23,088 nucleotides of DNA, from the NCBI GenBank assembly GCA_021151615.1, contig JAGKXA010000048.1:1-23088 (forward strand), in the 5' to 3' direction. Origin of the DNA: Cellvibrionaceae bacterium (GTDB lineage: Bacteria; Pseudomonadota; Gammaproteobacteria; Pseudomonadales; Cellvibrionaceae). The notes below the pieces were generated by a model. That model worked only from the letters and a program-made list of their open reading frames with translations, did no database searches and was not told where the DNA came from. Position 1 is the first letter of the stretch. Every line of letters starts with the position of its first letter. The position numbers and the translations under genes were made by a program. Below are positions 8,401 to 14,274 of the stretch, piece after piece.

Positions 8401-8919
8401 CGAACCGCGCACGGCAAATTCACCGTGCTCGTAAACTGTATCCACACAGCGGTAGCCCGCGCGCTCCAGATTCTGGCGCAATTGGCTGGTATCAATTTGT
8501 TCGCCTACCGACACCATTAAACTGTTGCCCACCAAATATGACTGTGGCATCAAACGCTGCAACAAAGTGGTGATGGGCACCACCAAAATGCCTTGTTTTA
8601 CAGCAGGTAATTGATAAAGGGTACGCAAGCGCTCGGAGATGATGTCCTGGTGCGGCGAGATAGTATCGTAGGGGAGCGTCTCCCAATCCGCTAATTGCAA
8701 GACTGGTAAGCCGTTTGCATCTCCCGCAAAAAAACGTAGCTCGGTTTCAAGGCGAATCGCTGAGCTGGTATCGGCAGTTACAATAAGGCTCAAACCGGAA
8801 TAGAGTTTGGCGGCATTGGCAATGGCCAGTGCCTGGGCGCTGCCATACAGTTGGCCCCAATATTGGCGGTTGCCCGCACGCGTTGATACCGGAGGTTTTG
8901 CTAAAGGGGATAGGGTCAT
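5458..8919 (-). CDS. mfd: Transcription-repair coupling factor Mfd
   Basis: Mfd removes RNA polymerase stalled at DNA lesions and recruits UvrA for nucleotide excision repair. The 1153 residues match the usual length (E. coli 1148). The order of domains is complete: a UvrB-like N-terminal region (to about 340) that contacts UvrA; the CarD-like RNA polymerase-interaction domain around 487-540 (VHIDHGVGRYRGLETI); a RecG-type translocase with Walker A GDVGFGKTE near 634 and the DEEH box near 735; helicase motifs through QLRGRVGRSHHQAYAYLL; and the C-terminal regulatory domain. The ATG start agrees with the N-terminus expected from pseudomonad Mfd, although the ribosome site ahead of it is weak. 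It is the first gene of a leftward pair with csiV and diverges from the nuo operon. Confidence 0.97.
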   Translation of the reverse strand: MTLSPLAKPPVSTRAGNRQYWGQLYGSAQALAIANAAKLYSGLSLIVTADTSSAIRLETELRFFAGDANGLPVLQLADWETLPYDTISPHQDIISERLRTLYQLPAVKQGILVVPITTLLQRLMPQSYLVGNSLMVSVGEQIDTSQLRQNLERAGYRCVDTVYEHGEFAVRGSLMDIYPMGSDLPYRIDLFDDEIESLRTFDPENQLTIDKVEKIQLLPAKEFPLNKAGINLFKQQWLERFDVNHKACPVFQDISAGISPPGIEYYLPLFFDACSTLFDYLPQNTQVYALGDIEKSAENFWVELLRRYESRRVDPLRPLLPPRDIYLAIDELFGNLKNYCRTFVGSAPLDEKEGQINFATEATPSLPIRAQAENPLAAIQAFLMEFNGRVLFCAESAGRRETLLELLGRIRIRPAALETWNEFLASSEKIAITVAPLDQGLLQTDPKLAVIAESQLFGERIQQQRRRKQTQDNADMVVKNLTELKIGAAVVHIDHGVGRYRGLETITIDNQTNEFLTLEYADEAKLYVPVTNLHLISRYSGAEDDLAPLHRLGSESWQKARKKAAEQIRDTAAELLEVYARRAARKGFAFPDPKTAYEAFSASFPFEETPDQQRAIESVLSDMLSNKPMDRLVCGDVGFGKTEVAMRAAFVASHGGKQVAILAPTTLLAQQHYESLKDRFAEWPITVEVLSRFRTTKEVNQVLERIAEGKVDIVVGTHKLLQPDIKFKNLGLLIIDEEHRFGVRQKEQIKSLRAEIDILTLTATPIPRTLNMSMAGIRDLSIIATPPARRLSVKTFVRTYDEATIKEAILREILRGGQVYYLHNEVDTIEKTARDLQELIPEARIAVGHGQMRERDLERVMSDFYHKRFNIMVCTTIIETGIDIPSANTIIIDRADKFGLAQLHQLRGRVGRSHHQAYAYLLTPDRRAMTDDAVKRLEAISAAEDLGAGFTLATYDMEIRGAGELLGEEQSGQIQTIGFSLYMDMLDRAVKAIRQGKQADLEKALSEAIEINLRIPALIPSDYLPDVHTRLVMYKRLANAQNEEALRDLQVEMIDRFGLLPEAIKNLFRVTQIKIRAEAIGIIKLEANSRGGKVEFASDTKVDPLQIVKLVQSQPRVYKLEGANQLKFTMDLEATEKRIQGIMDLLDYLTPKH

Positions 8920-9172
8920 AAGGTCAAAATCTGGTTAAAGCACTCAAGTCCAAAAACTTATTGATAAAAGATGCATTGAGAATTGGCACTACAATTCGCG
9001 GTGCTGGTTGAAAAGCGTCCAATTCAATCTAGGCTGGATGTAACCATTGGTTGGCCCGTATTGTACCTGTCTGGCTAAAAGGCTCTAGCCCTGATTGACC
9101 TAATAGGCAGTAAATTGAAGTGTTGTTGGGGGCGTTATCCGGAGTAATGGTCTATTAAAGCGGGATGTAGAA

Positions 9173-9240
9173 ATTTACGGCGGATTTTTTGTGTTGCATA
9201 TGGGTTTTTACGACTGCTTTTTACGCCGAATTTTACGCCG
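9173..9240 (+). repeat. Direct repeats TTTTACGCCG upstream of nuoA
   Basis: TTTTACGCCG occurs exactly at 9219-9228 and 9231-9240. Related copies are TTTTACGACT at 9206-9215 and ATTTACGGCG at 9173-9182. The three right-hand copies start 13 and 12 bases apart, just upstream of the candidate promoter. They may be a binding array for a regulator of nuo; no regulator is assigned. Confidence 0.5.
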
Positions 9241-9284
9241 TTTTTGCATTCTTTCAGGGCATTACCATAGAGAATGCGCGCCAA

Positions 9285-9308
9285 TTTCTATAGCCTTTCT
9301 TTCTATAG
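9285..9308 (+). repeat. Direct repeat TTTCTATAG in the nuo leader region
   Basis: The nine bases TTTCTATAG occur at 9285-9293 and 9300-9308, 15 bases apart, about 75 bases before the nuoA start. They could be operator half-sites or chance; no function is assigned. Confidence 0.4.
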
Positions 9309-9379
9309 GGATATTAATAAGAAATATTCTCACCTGTGTCGGCTAACGAGTACAGACAATACTCGAGGATCTTCTATCT

Positions 9380-9808
9380 ATGTCATCCCTGGATACAATT
9401 GCGCACAATTGGTCGTTTGCTGTTTATATCTTCGGCATTATTTTTGTCTGTGCATTTATGCTGGCGATCCCTGTGTTTATGGGCGGGCGCAGTAAAGGTC
9501 GCGCAAAAGAAGAACCCTTTGAGTCGGGTATCGTTTCTGTTGGCGGTGCGCGTCTTCGCCTCTCGGCAAAATTTTATTTGATCGCGATGTTCTTCGTGAT
9601 TTTCGATATCGAAGCATTATTCCTCTATGCCTGGTCCGTTTCCGTGCGTGAAAGTGGTTGGCCTGGTTTTATTGAAGTACTGATTTTTGTACTCGTTCTG
9701 TTGGTTGGTTTGATCTACATCTGGCGCCTGGGTGCGCTGGACTGGTCATCAGAATCCCGCCGTCGTCGCATCCGCGATGAGGCCAACCAGCGTTCCAATC
9801 TATCCTGA
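9380..9808 (+). CDS. nuoA: NADH-quinone oxidoreductase subunit A
   Basis: A membrane-arm subunit of complex I next to the quinone chamber, 142 residues (E. coli 147). Three membrane helices are visible at about 12-34, 65-84 and 95-116. The loop motif EPFESG and the helix FYLIAMFFVIFDIEALFLYAW carry Asp76 and Glu78, the pair equivalent to E. coli Asp79 and Glu81. The start has a GAGGA ribosome site about ten bases upstream. It is the first gene of the operon, behind a 460-base promoter region shared with mfd. The tail is Arg-rich and cytoplasmic. Confidence 0.96.
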   Translation: MSSLDTIAHNWSFAVYIFGIIFVCAFMLAIPVFMGGRSKGRAKEEPFESGIVSVGGARLRLSAKFYLIAMFFVIFDIEALFLYAWSVSVRESGWPGFIEVLIFVLVLLVGLIYIWRLGALDWSSESRRRRIRDEANQRSNLS

Positions 9809-9817
9809 TTTTTTATG

Positions 9818-9840
9818 GTGACCAGCCCTGTGCTGGTCAC
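9818..9840 (+). other. Intercistronic hairpin between nuoA and nuoB
   Basis: GTGACCAGC (9818-9826) and GCTGGTCAC (9832-9840) form a perfect 9-base stem with a 5-base loop, starting ten bases after the nuoA stop. Only three T follow, so it is probably a leaky stop or an mRNA-stabilising stem rather than a full terminator. Confidence 0.6.
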
Positions 9841-9879
9841 TTTCTGTATCCGAGTTTCCAGTTTTCCGAGGCTTAAGCG

Positions 9880-10554
9880 ATGGACTATACCCTGACCCGT
9901 ATTGATCCGAATAACCCGCAATCCGGCAATCCTGATCGCCGTCAAAATCAGGCGCCCGATCCGGTGGAAGATCAGGTACATCGCAATATTTTCCTCGGCA
10001 AATTGGAAGATATGCTGCACGGCGCCGTTAACTGGGGGCGCAAAAATTCGCTGTGGCCGTACAACTTTGGTTTGTCTTGCTGCTATGTAGAAATGGCCAC
10101 CGCTTTTACCGCGCCGCACGATCTGGCACGTTTTGGTTCTGAAGTCATTCGCGCTTCACCCCGTCAAGCCGACTTGATGGTAGTGGCAGGAACCTGCTTT
10201 ATCAAAATGGCGCCAGTCGTGCAGCGTTTGTATGAGCAAATGTTGGAACCCAAGTGGGTGATTTCCATGGGCTCCTGCGCTAATTCCGGTGGTATGTACG
10301 ATATCTACTCGGTTGTGCAAGGCGTGGATAAATTTTTACCGGTCGATCTTTATATTCCCGGTTGCCCGCCGCGCCCCGAAGCTTTTTTGCAAGGTTTGAT
10401 GTTGCTGCAGGAATCCATCGGCAAGGAGCGTCGCCCGCTGACCTGGGTTGGTGGTGATCAGGGTGTATTCCGTCCGGTCATGCCAGCGCAACGTGACGTG
10501 AAGCAAGAAGAGCGTATTCAAGTGGTCAATCTGCGCGAGCCGGATGGTGTTTAA
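9880..10554 (+). CDS. nuoB: NADH-quinone oxidoreductase subunit B
   Basis: Peripheral subunit of complex I that holds cluster N2, the last Fe-S centre before quinone. The four ligands are visible: Cys67 and Cys68 in GLSCCYVEM, Cys133 in MGSCANSGG and Cys162 in PGCPPRPE. At 224 residues it matches the E. coli-type NuoB. The first 30 residues, rich in Pro, Asn and Asp, form a poorly conserved extension typical of gammaproteobacterial NuoB. The start has a GAGG ribosome site (CCGAGGCTTAAGCG) ahead of the ATG. It follows nuoA by 71 bases containing a stable hairpin. Confidence 0.97.
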   Translation: MDYTLTRIDPNNPQSGNPDRRQNQAPDPVEDQVHRNIFLGKLEDMLHGAVNWGRKNSLWPYNFGLSCCYVEMATAFTAPHDLARFGSEVIRASPRQADLMVVAGTCFIKMAPVVQRLYEQMLEPKWVISMGSCANSGGMYDIYSVVQGVDKFLPVDLYIPGCPPRPEAFLQGLMLLQESIGKERRPLTWVGGDQGVFRPVMPAQRDVKQEERIQVVNLREPDGV

Positions 10555-10632
10555 GCGGTGGCCTGTGCGTATTCTGATGAATGAAGACGCGTAGAAAAAA
10601 TTTCAAAAAATTATTTTAGTGATGAGCAATCG

Positions 10633-12399
10633 ATGACTGAGAACGCAAGTCTGGATACAGCGCTACCCAAGGTGGTAAGTGAACTCTTCGCAGAGTTTGG
10701 TGAAGGCAATTTTATTGTCCAGCCGACCAAAGATGATGTTCCAACCCTCTGGGTACCAAGAGAAAAACTGGTTGATGTCTTGCGTTTTTTGCGCGATTTG
10801 CCTCAGCCATATTCCATGCTTTACGACTTGAGTGCGATGGACGAGCGTTTGCGCACGCATCGCTATGGTTTGCCTGCGGCAGACTTCACTGTTTTCTATC
10901 ATCTGTTATCGATTGAGCGTAACAGCGATGTGCGTATTAAAGTGGCGTTATCGGCTGATAGCTTGAGTGTTCCCAGTGTTATTAAACTCTGGCCCAACGC
11001 CAACTGGTACGAGCGCGAAGTCTGGGATTTATTCGGCATTGAATTTGATGGCCACCCATTGCTCGTACGCATTATGTTGCCGCGTACCTGGACTGGCCAC
11101 CCGCTGCGTAAAGATTACCCGGCGCGCGCCACGGAATTTGATCCGTTTATGCTGGATGCTGCCAAGCAGGATGCCGAGCAGGAAGGCTTGCGTTTTAATC
11201 CGGAAGAGTGGGGCATGAAGCGCGGTACTGCCGACGAAGATTTTATGTTCCTCAACCTCGGCCCCAACCACCCGAGTGCGCACGGTGCTTTCCGTATTGT
11301 GTTGCAACTGGATGGTGAAGAGATTCTCGATTGTGTGCCCGATATCGGCTATCACCATCGCGGCGCCGAGAAAATGGCTGAACGTCAATCCTGGCACAGC
11401 TTTATTCCTTACACCGACCGCATCGATTACCTCGGTGGTGTAATGAACAATTTGCCTTATGTGTTGGCGGTAGAAAAACTCGCCGGCATTAAAGTGCCTG
11501 CCCGTGTACAAACCATTCGCGTGATGATGGCGGAATTTTTCCGCATCACCAGCCACCTGTTATTTTTGGGTACTTACATTCAGGACGTTGGTGGCATGAC
11601 CCCAATTTTCTTTATGTTTACCGACCGCATGAAAGCCTACGATGTGATTGAGGCGATTACCGGTGGACGTATGCACCCGGCCTGGTATCGCATCGGCGGT
11701 GTTGCGCACGATTTGCCCAATGGCTGGCAAAAACTGGTGCGCGATTTTGTGGAGTGGATGCCCAAACGTTTGGATGAATATGTTAAAGCCGCGATTAAAA
11801 ACAGCGTATTGAAATCACGCACCATTGGTGTTGCGCAATACAACGCAAAAGAGGCGATAGAGTGGGGCGTTACTGGCCCTGGGTTACGCGCTACCGGTAT
11901 CGATTACGATTTGCGTAAAGCGCGCCCTTATTCTGGCTACGAAAATTTTGATTTCGATGTGCCACTTGCCCACAACGGCGATGCCTATGATCGCTGCATC
12001 GTCCGCATCGAAGAAATGCGTCAGAGTTTGCGCATCATCAAGCAATGTTTGGACAATATGCCAGCAGGCCCTTACAAAGCTGATCACCCATTAACCTGTC
12101 CGCCGCCGAAAGAAAAAACTCTGCAGGATATTGAAACCCTGATCACTCACTTCCTGAGTGTGTCATGGGGGCCGATTATGCCGGCCGGTGAGGCGAGCCA
12201 ATTGATTGAAGCGACCAAAGGTATTAACAGTTACTACCTGACCAGCGATCAATCCACCATGAGTTATCGCACGCGTATCCGCACGCCGAGCTTTGCGCAT
12301 TTGCAACAAATTCCGGCGGTTATTCGCGGCAGTATGATTCCCGATTTAATTGCTTACCTGGCCAGTATCGATTTTGTGATGGCTGATGTTGACCGCTAA
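10633..12399 (+). CDS. nuoCD: NADH-quinone oxidoreductase fused subunits C and D
   Basis: A fusion of the 30-kDa (NuoC, residues 1 to about 190) and 49-kDa (NuoD, about 200-588) subunits, as in E. coli and Pseudomonas (about 590-600 residues). The NuoC part contains the YEREVWDLFGIEFDGHP signature and the LRKDYP stretch. The NuoD part contains NLGPNHPSAHG with His213 and His217 lining the quinone site, and NNLPYVLAVEKL with the conserved Tyr. It lies at the junction of the peripheral and membrane arms and forms the quinone pocket with NuoB. The 78 bases before it include an A/T-rich stretch; the ribosome site (GATGAG) is moderate. The fused form is itself evidence for the gammaproteobacterial type of complex I. 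Confidence 0.97.
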   Translation: MTENASLDTALPKVVSELFAEFGEGNFIVQPTKDDVPTLWVPREKLVDVLRFLRDLPQPYSMLYDLSAMDERLRTHRYGLPAADFTVFYHLLSIERNSDVRIKVALSADSLSVPSVIKLWPNANWYEREVWDLFGIEFDGHPLLVRIMLPRTWTGHPLRKDYPARATEFDPFMLDAAKQDAEQEGLRFNPEEWGMKRGTADEDFMFLNLGPNHPSAHGAFRIVLQLDGEEILDCVPDIGYHHRGAEKMAERQSWHSFIPYTDRIDYLGGVMNNLPYVLAVEKLAGIKVPARVQTIRVMMAEFFRITSHLLFLGTYIQDVGGMTPIFFMFTDRMKAYDVIEAITGGRMHPAWYRIGGVAHDLPNGWQKLVRDFVEWMPKRLDEYVKAAIKNSVLKSRTIGVAQYNAKEAIEWGVTGPGLRATGIDYDLRKARPYSGYENFDFDVPLAHNGDAYDRCIVRIEEMRQSLRIIKQCLDNMPAGPYKADHPLTCPPPKEKTLQDIETLITHFLSVSWGPIMPAGEASQLIEATKGINSYYLTSDQSTMSYRTRIRTPSFAHLQQIPAVIRGSMIPDLIAYLASIDFVMADVDR

Positions 12400-12416
12400 T
12401 TATCAAAGTGACCACT

Positions 12417-12944
12417 ATGATTATTTGTACTGACAATGATTCTTTGAAGAATGCTAGCCGTCCCAATGTCGAGCCCTATGTGTTGGCCGATGAAGATCGT
12501 GCTGAAATTGAGCACCATATTCATCACTACGATGATGCGCGCGCTGCATCGATTGATGCATTAAAAGTCATTCAGCGTCGTCACGGTTGGGTGCCTGATG
12601 GCGCTATTCAACCAGTGGCAGATTTGCTCGGTATCTCCGCGCCGGATTTGGAAGGTGTAGCCACTTTCTACAGTTTGATTTTTCGTCGTCCGGTTGGTCG
12701 CAACGTCATTAAAGTATGTGACAGCATCGCCTGCCACTTGAATGATTATGAAGTGGTGCAGAACGAAATTATTAACAAATTGGGTGTAGGTCTCGGTCAA
12801 ACCACCGAAGACAATCGCTACACATTGTTGCCGATTTGTTGTTTGGGCGCGTGTGATAAAGCACCGGTCATCATGATTAATGACGATACCCATTTCAATG
12901 TAAGCCCGGAGCAAGTGCCTTCGATTCTGGAGAAATACCTATGA
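12417..12944 (+). CDS. nuoE: NADH-quinone oxidoreductase subunit E
   Basis: Thioredoxin-like subunit of the NADH dehydrogenase module carrying the [2Fe-2S] cluster N1a. Counting from this start, the ligands are Cys101, Cys106, Cys142 and Cys146 (CDSIAC and CCLGAC), with the same spacing as in E. coli NuoE. The HHYDDARAASIDALKVIQ helix near the N-terminus and the VATFYSLIFRRPVGR segment are family hallmarks. An in-frame GTG at 12408 would add three residues. I prefer the ATG at 12417, although both have only a weak ribosome site (AAAGTG). The protein is about 175 residues, slightly longer than in E. coli. Its stop overlaps the nuoF start. Confidence 0.95.
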   Translation: MIICTDNDSLKNASRPNVEPYVLADEDRAEIEHHIHHYDDARAASIDALKVIQRRHGWVPDGAIQPVADLLGISAPDLEGVATFYSLIFRRPVGRNVIKVCDSIACHLNDYEVVQNEIINKLGVGLGQTTEDNRYTLLPICCLGACDKAPVIMINDDTHFNVSPEQVPSILEKYL

Positions 12945-14269
12945 TGAATTCTTCAGGCGGAATCAATGCTGCACTCGCGGAAACAAAACCGCTGACTTAC
13001 CGCATTGTTAATAATCAAGCGATTGTTGATATTAAAGAGTACGAAGCGCACGAGGGTTATCAGGCAGTTCGCAAAGCACTGACCAGTATGTCCCCGCAGG
13101 ATGTTCAGGCAGTGGTGAAAGATGCAAACCTGCGCGGCCGTGGCGGTGCGGGTTTCCCGGCGGGCATCAAGTGGGGTTTGATTCCCATGGGGCCAGATGC
13201 GGGTGATAAGTATCTGGTATGTAATGCCGATGAAATGGAACCGGGCACCTTTAAAGACCGCTTGTTGATGGAGTGTTTACCGCATCAATTAGTGGAAGCC
13301 ATGATCATCGCCGGTTTCGCCATTCAGGCTAAACGCGCCTACATTTTTTTGCGCGGTGAATATGTTCTTGCAGCACAAAATTTAAATGCGGCTATCGCGC
13401 AAGCAGAAGCGGCTGGTTATCTCGGTACCAATATTTTAGGTTCCGGCTGGAGCATGGATTTGCACGTGCACACAGGTGCGGGCCGTTACATTTGTGGTGA
13501 AGAAACTGCACTGATTAATTCTCTGGAAGGTCGCCGCGCGAATCCGCGTGCGAAGCCGCCATTTCCGCAAATCGCCGGTTTGTGGGGCCGCCCAACCATC
13601 GTTAATAACGTGGAAACCCTGAGCAACCTTCCGCACATAATCAATCGCGGTGCTGATTGGTTTAAAGGTTTGTCGCAAGGCAAAAGCCCGGATGGCGGAA
13701 CCAAAATTTACGGCGCATCTGGCAAGGTAAAAAATCCTGGCCTGTGGGAATTGCCGATCGGGACAACTGCACGCGAAATTATCTACGAACACGCGGGCGG
13801 TATGCGCGATGGTCTGCAATTAAAAGCCTGGTTGCCGGGCGGTGCATCAACTGACTTTTTAACGCCGGATCACCTTGATCTGGCGATGGATTTCGACACC
13901 ATCATGAAAGCCGGCAGCCGTATGGGTACGGGCTTGGTGATGGTGGTCGATCACACCCAGAGCATGGTATCTGCGGTGCGCAACCTCGAACAATTTTTTG
14001 CGCGTGAATCCTGCGGTTGGTGTACGCCTTGCCGCGATGGTTTGCCCTGGTCAGTAAAAATGTTACTCGCACTCGAGCGTGGTGAAGGCAAAGCAGAATA
14101 CCTGGATATTTTGCAGCAGCTCACGCGTCAGCTGGGCCCAGGTAAAACTTTCTGCGCGCATGCTCCAGGTGCTATGGAACCGCTGCAAAGCGCATTGAAA
14201 TATTTCCGTTCCGAGTTTGAACAAGGCATAGCAACTGCGACTGCCGCCAATGAAAGGGTAAATGGGTAA
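12941..14269 (+). CDS. nuoF: NADH-quinone oxidoreductase subunit F
   Basis: The NADH- and FMN-binding subunit where electrons enter complex I; 442 residues (E. coli 445). GRGGAGFP (66-73) belongs to the FMN/NADH site, and GAGRYICGEETALINSLEGR is the second nucleotide-site motif. Cluster N3 is bound by Cys358, Cys361 and Cys364 in SCGWCTPCRDG plus Cys405, with the same 41-residue spacing between the last two as in E. coli. The start overlaps the nuoE stop as ATGATG, so ATG 12944 is an alternative that removes one residue. The overlap suggests coupled translation of the two partners of the NADH module. Confidence 0.97.
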   Translation: MMNSSGGINAALAETKPLTYRIVNNQAIVDIKEYEAHEGYQAVRKALTSMSPQDVQAVVKDANLRGRGGAGFPAGIKWGLIPMGPDAGDKYLVCNADEMEPGTFKDRLLMECLPHQLVEAMIIAGFAIQAKRAYIFLRGEYVLAAQNLNAAIAQAEAAGYLGTNILGSGWSMDLHVHTGAGRYICGEETALINSLEGRRANPRAKPPFPQIAGLWGRPTIVNNVETLSNLPHIINRGADWFKGLSQGKSPDGGTKIYGASGKVKNPGLWELPIGTTAREIIYEHAGGMRDGLQLKAWLPGGASTDFLTPDHLDLAMDFDTIMKAGSRMGTGLVMVVDHTQSMVSAVRNLEQFFARESCGWCTPCRDGLPWSVKMLLALERGEGKAEYLDILQQLTRQLGPGKTFCAHAPGAMEPLQSALKYFRSEFEQGIATATAANERVNG

Positions 14270-14274
14270 GCTTC

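Larger units (their letters stand above)
8920..9379. other. Intergenic region between divergent mfd and nuoA
   Basis: No coding region is supported in these 460 bases; the short open frames lack ribosome sites or overlap nuoA in another frame. It must contain the mfd promoter (leftward) and the nuo promoter (rightward). A weak rightward candidate is TTGCAT (9244-9249) with a TAGAGA-like box near 9268, spacing 18. Two sets of short direct repeats, listed separately, lie in the half nearer nuoA. I found no clear FNR- or ArcA-type site by eye. Confidence 0.6.

Noticed and set aside
8920..9100. FNR-type site near TTGATAAAAGATG in the mfd-nuoA space
   Set aside because: The second half-site is not ATCAA at the right spacing, so the match to TTGAT-N4-ATCAA fails.
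9274..9495. Short open frame upstream of and overlapping nuoA
   Set aside because: It has no ribosome site, overlaps nuoA in another frame, and its Cys- and Tyr-rich translation shows no domain.
11029..11556. Minus-strand open frame inside nuoCD
   Set aside because: Antisense shadow of a strongly conserved gene, with no motif or ribosome site.
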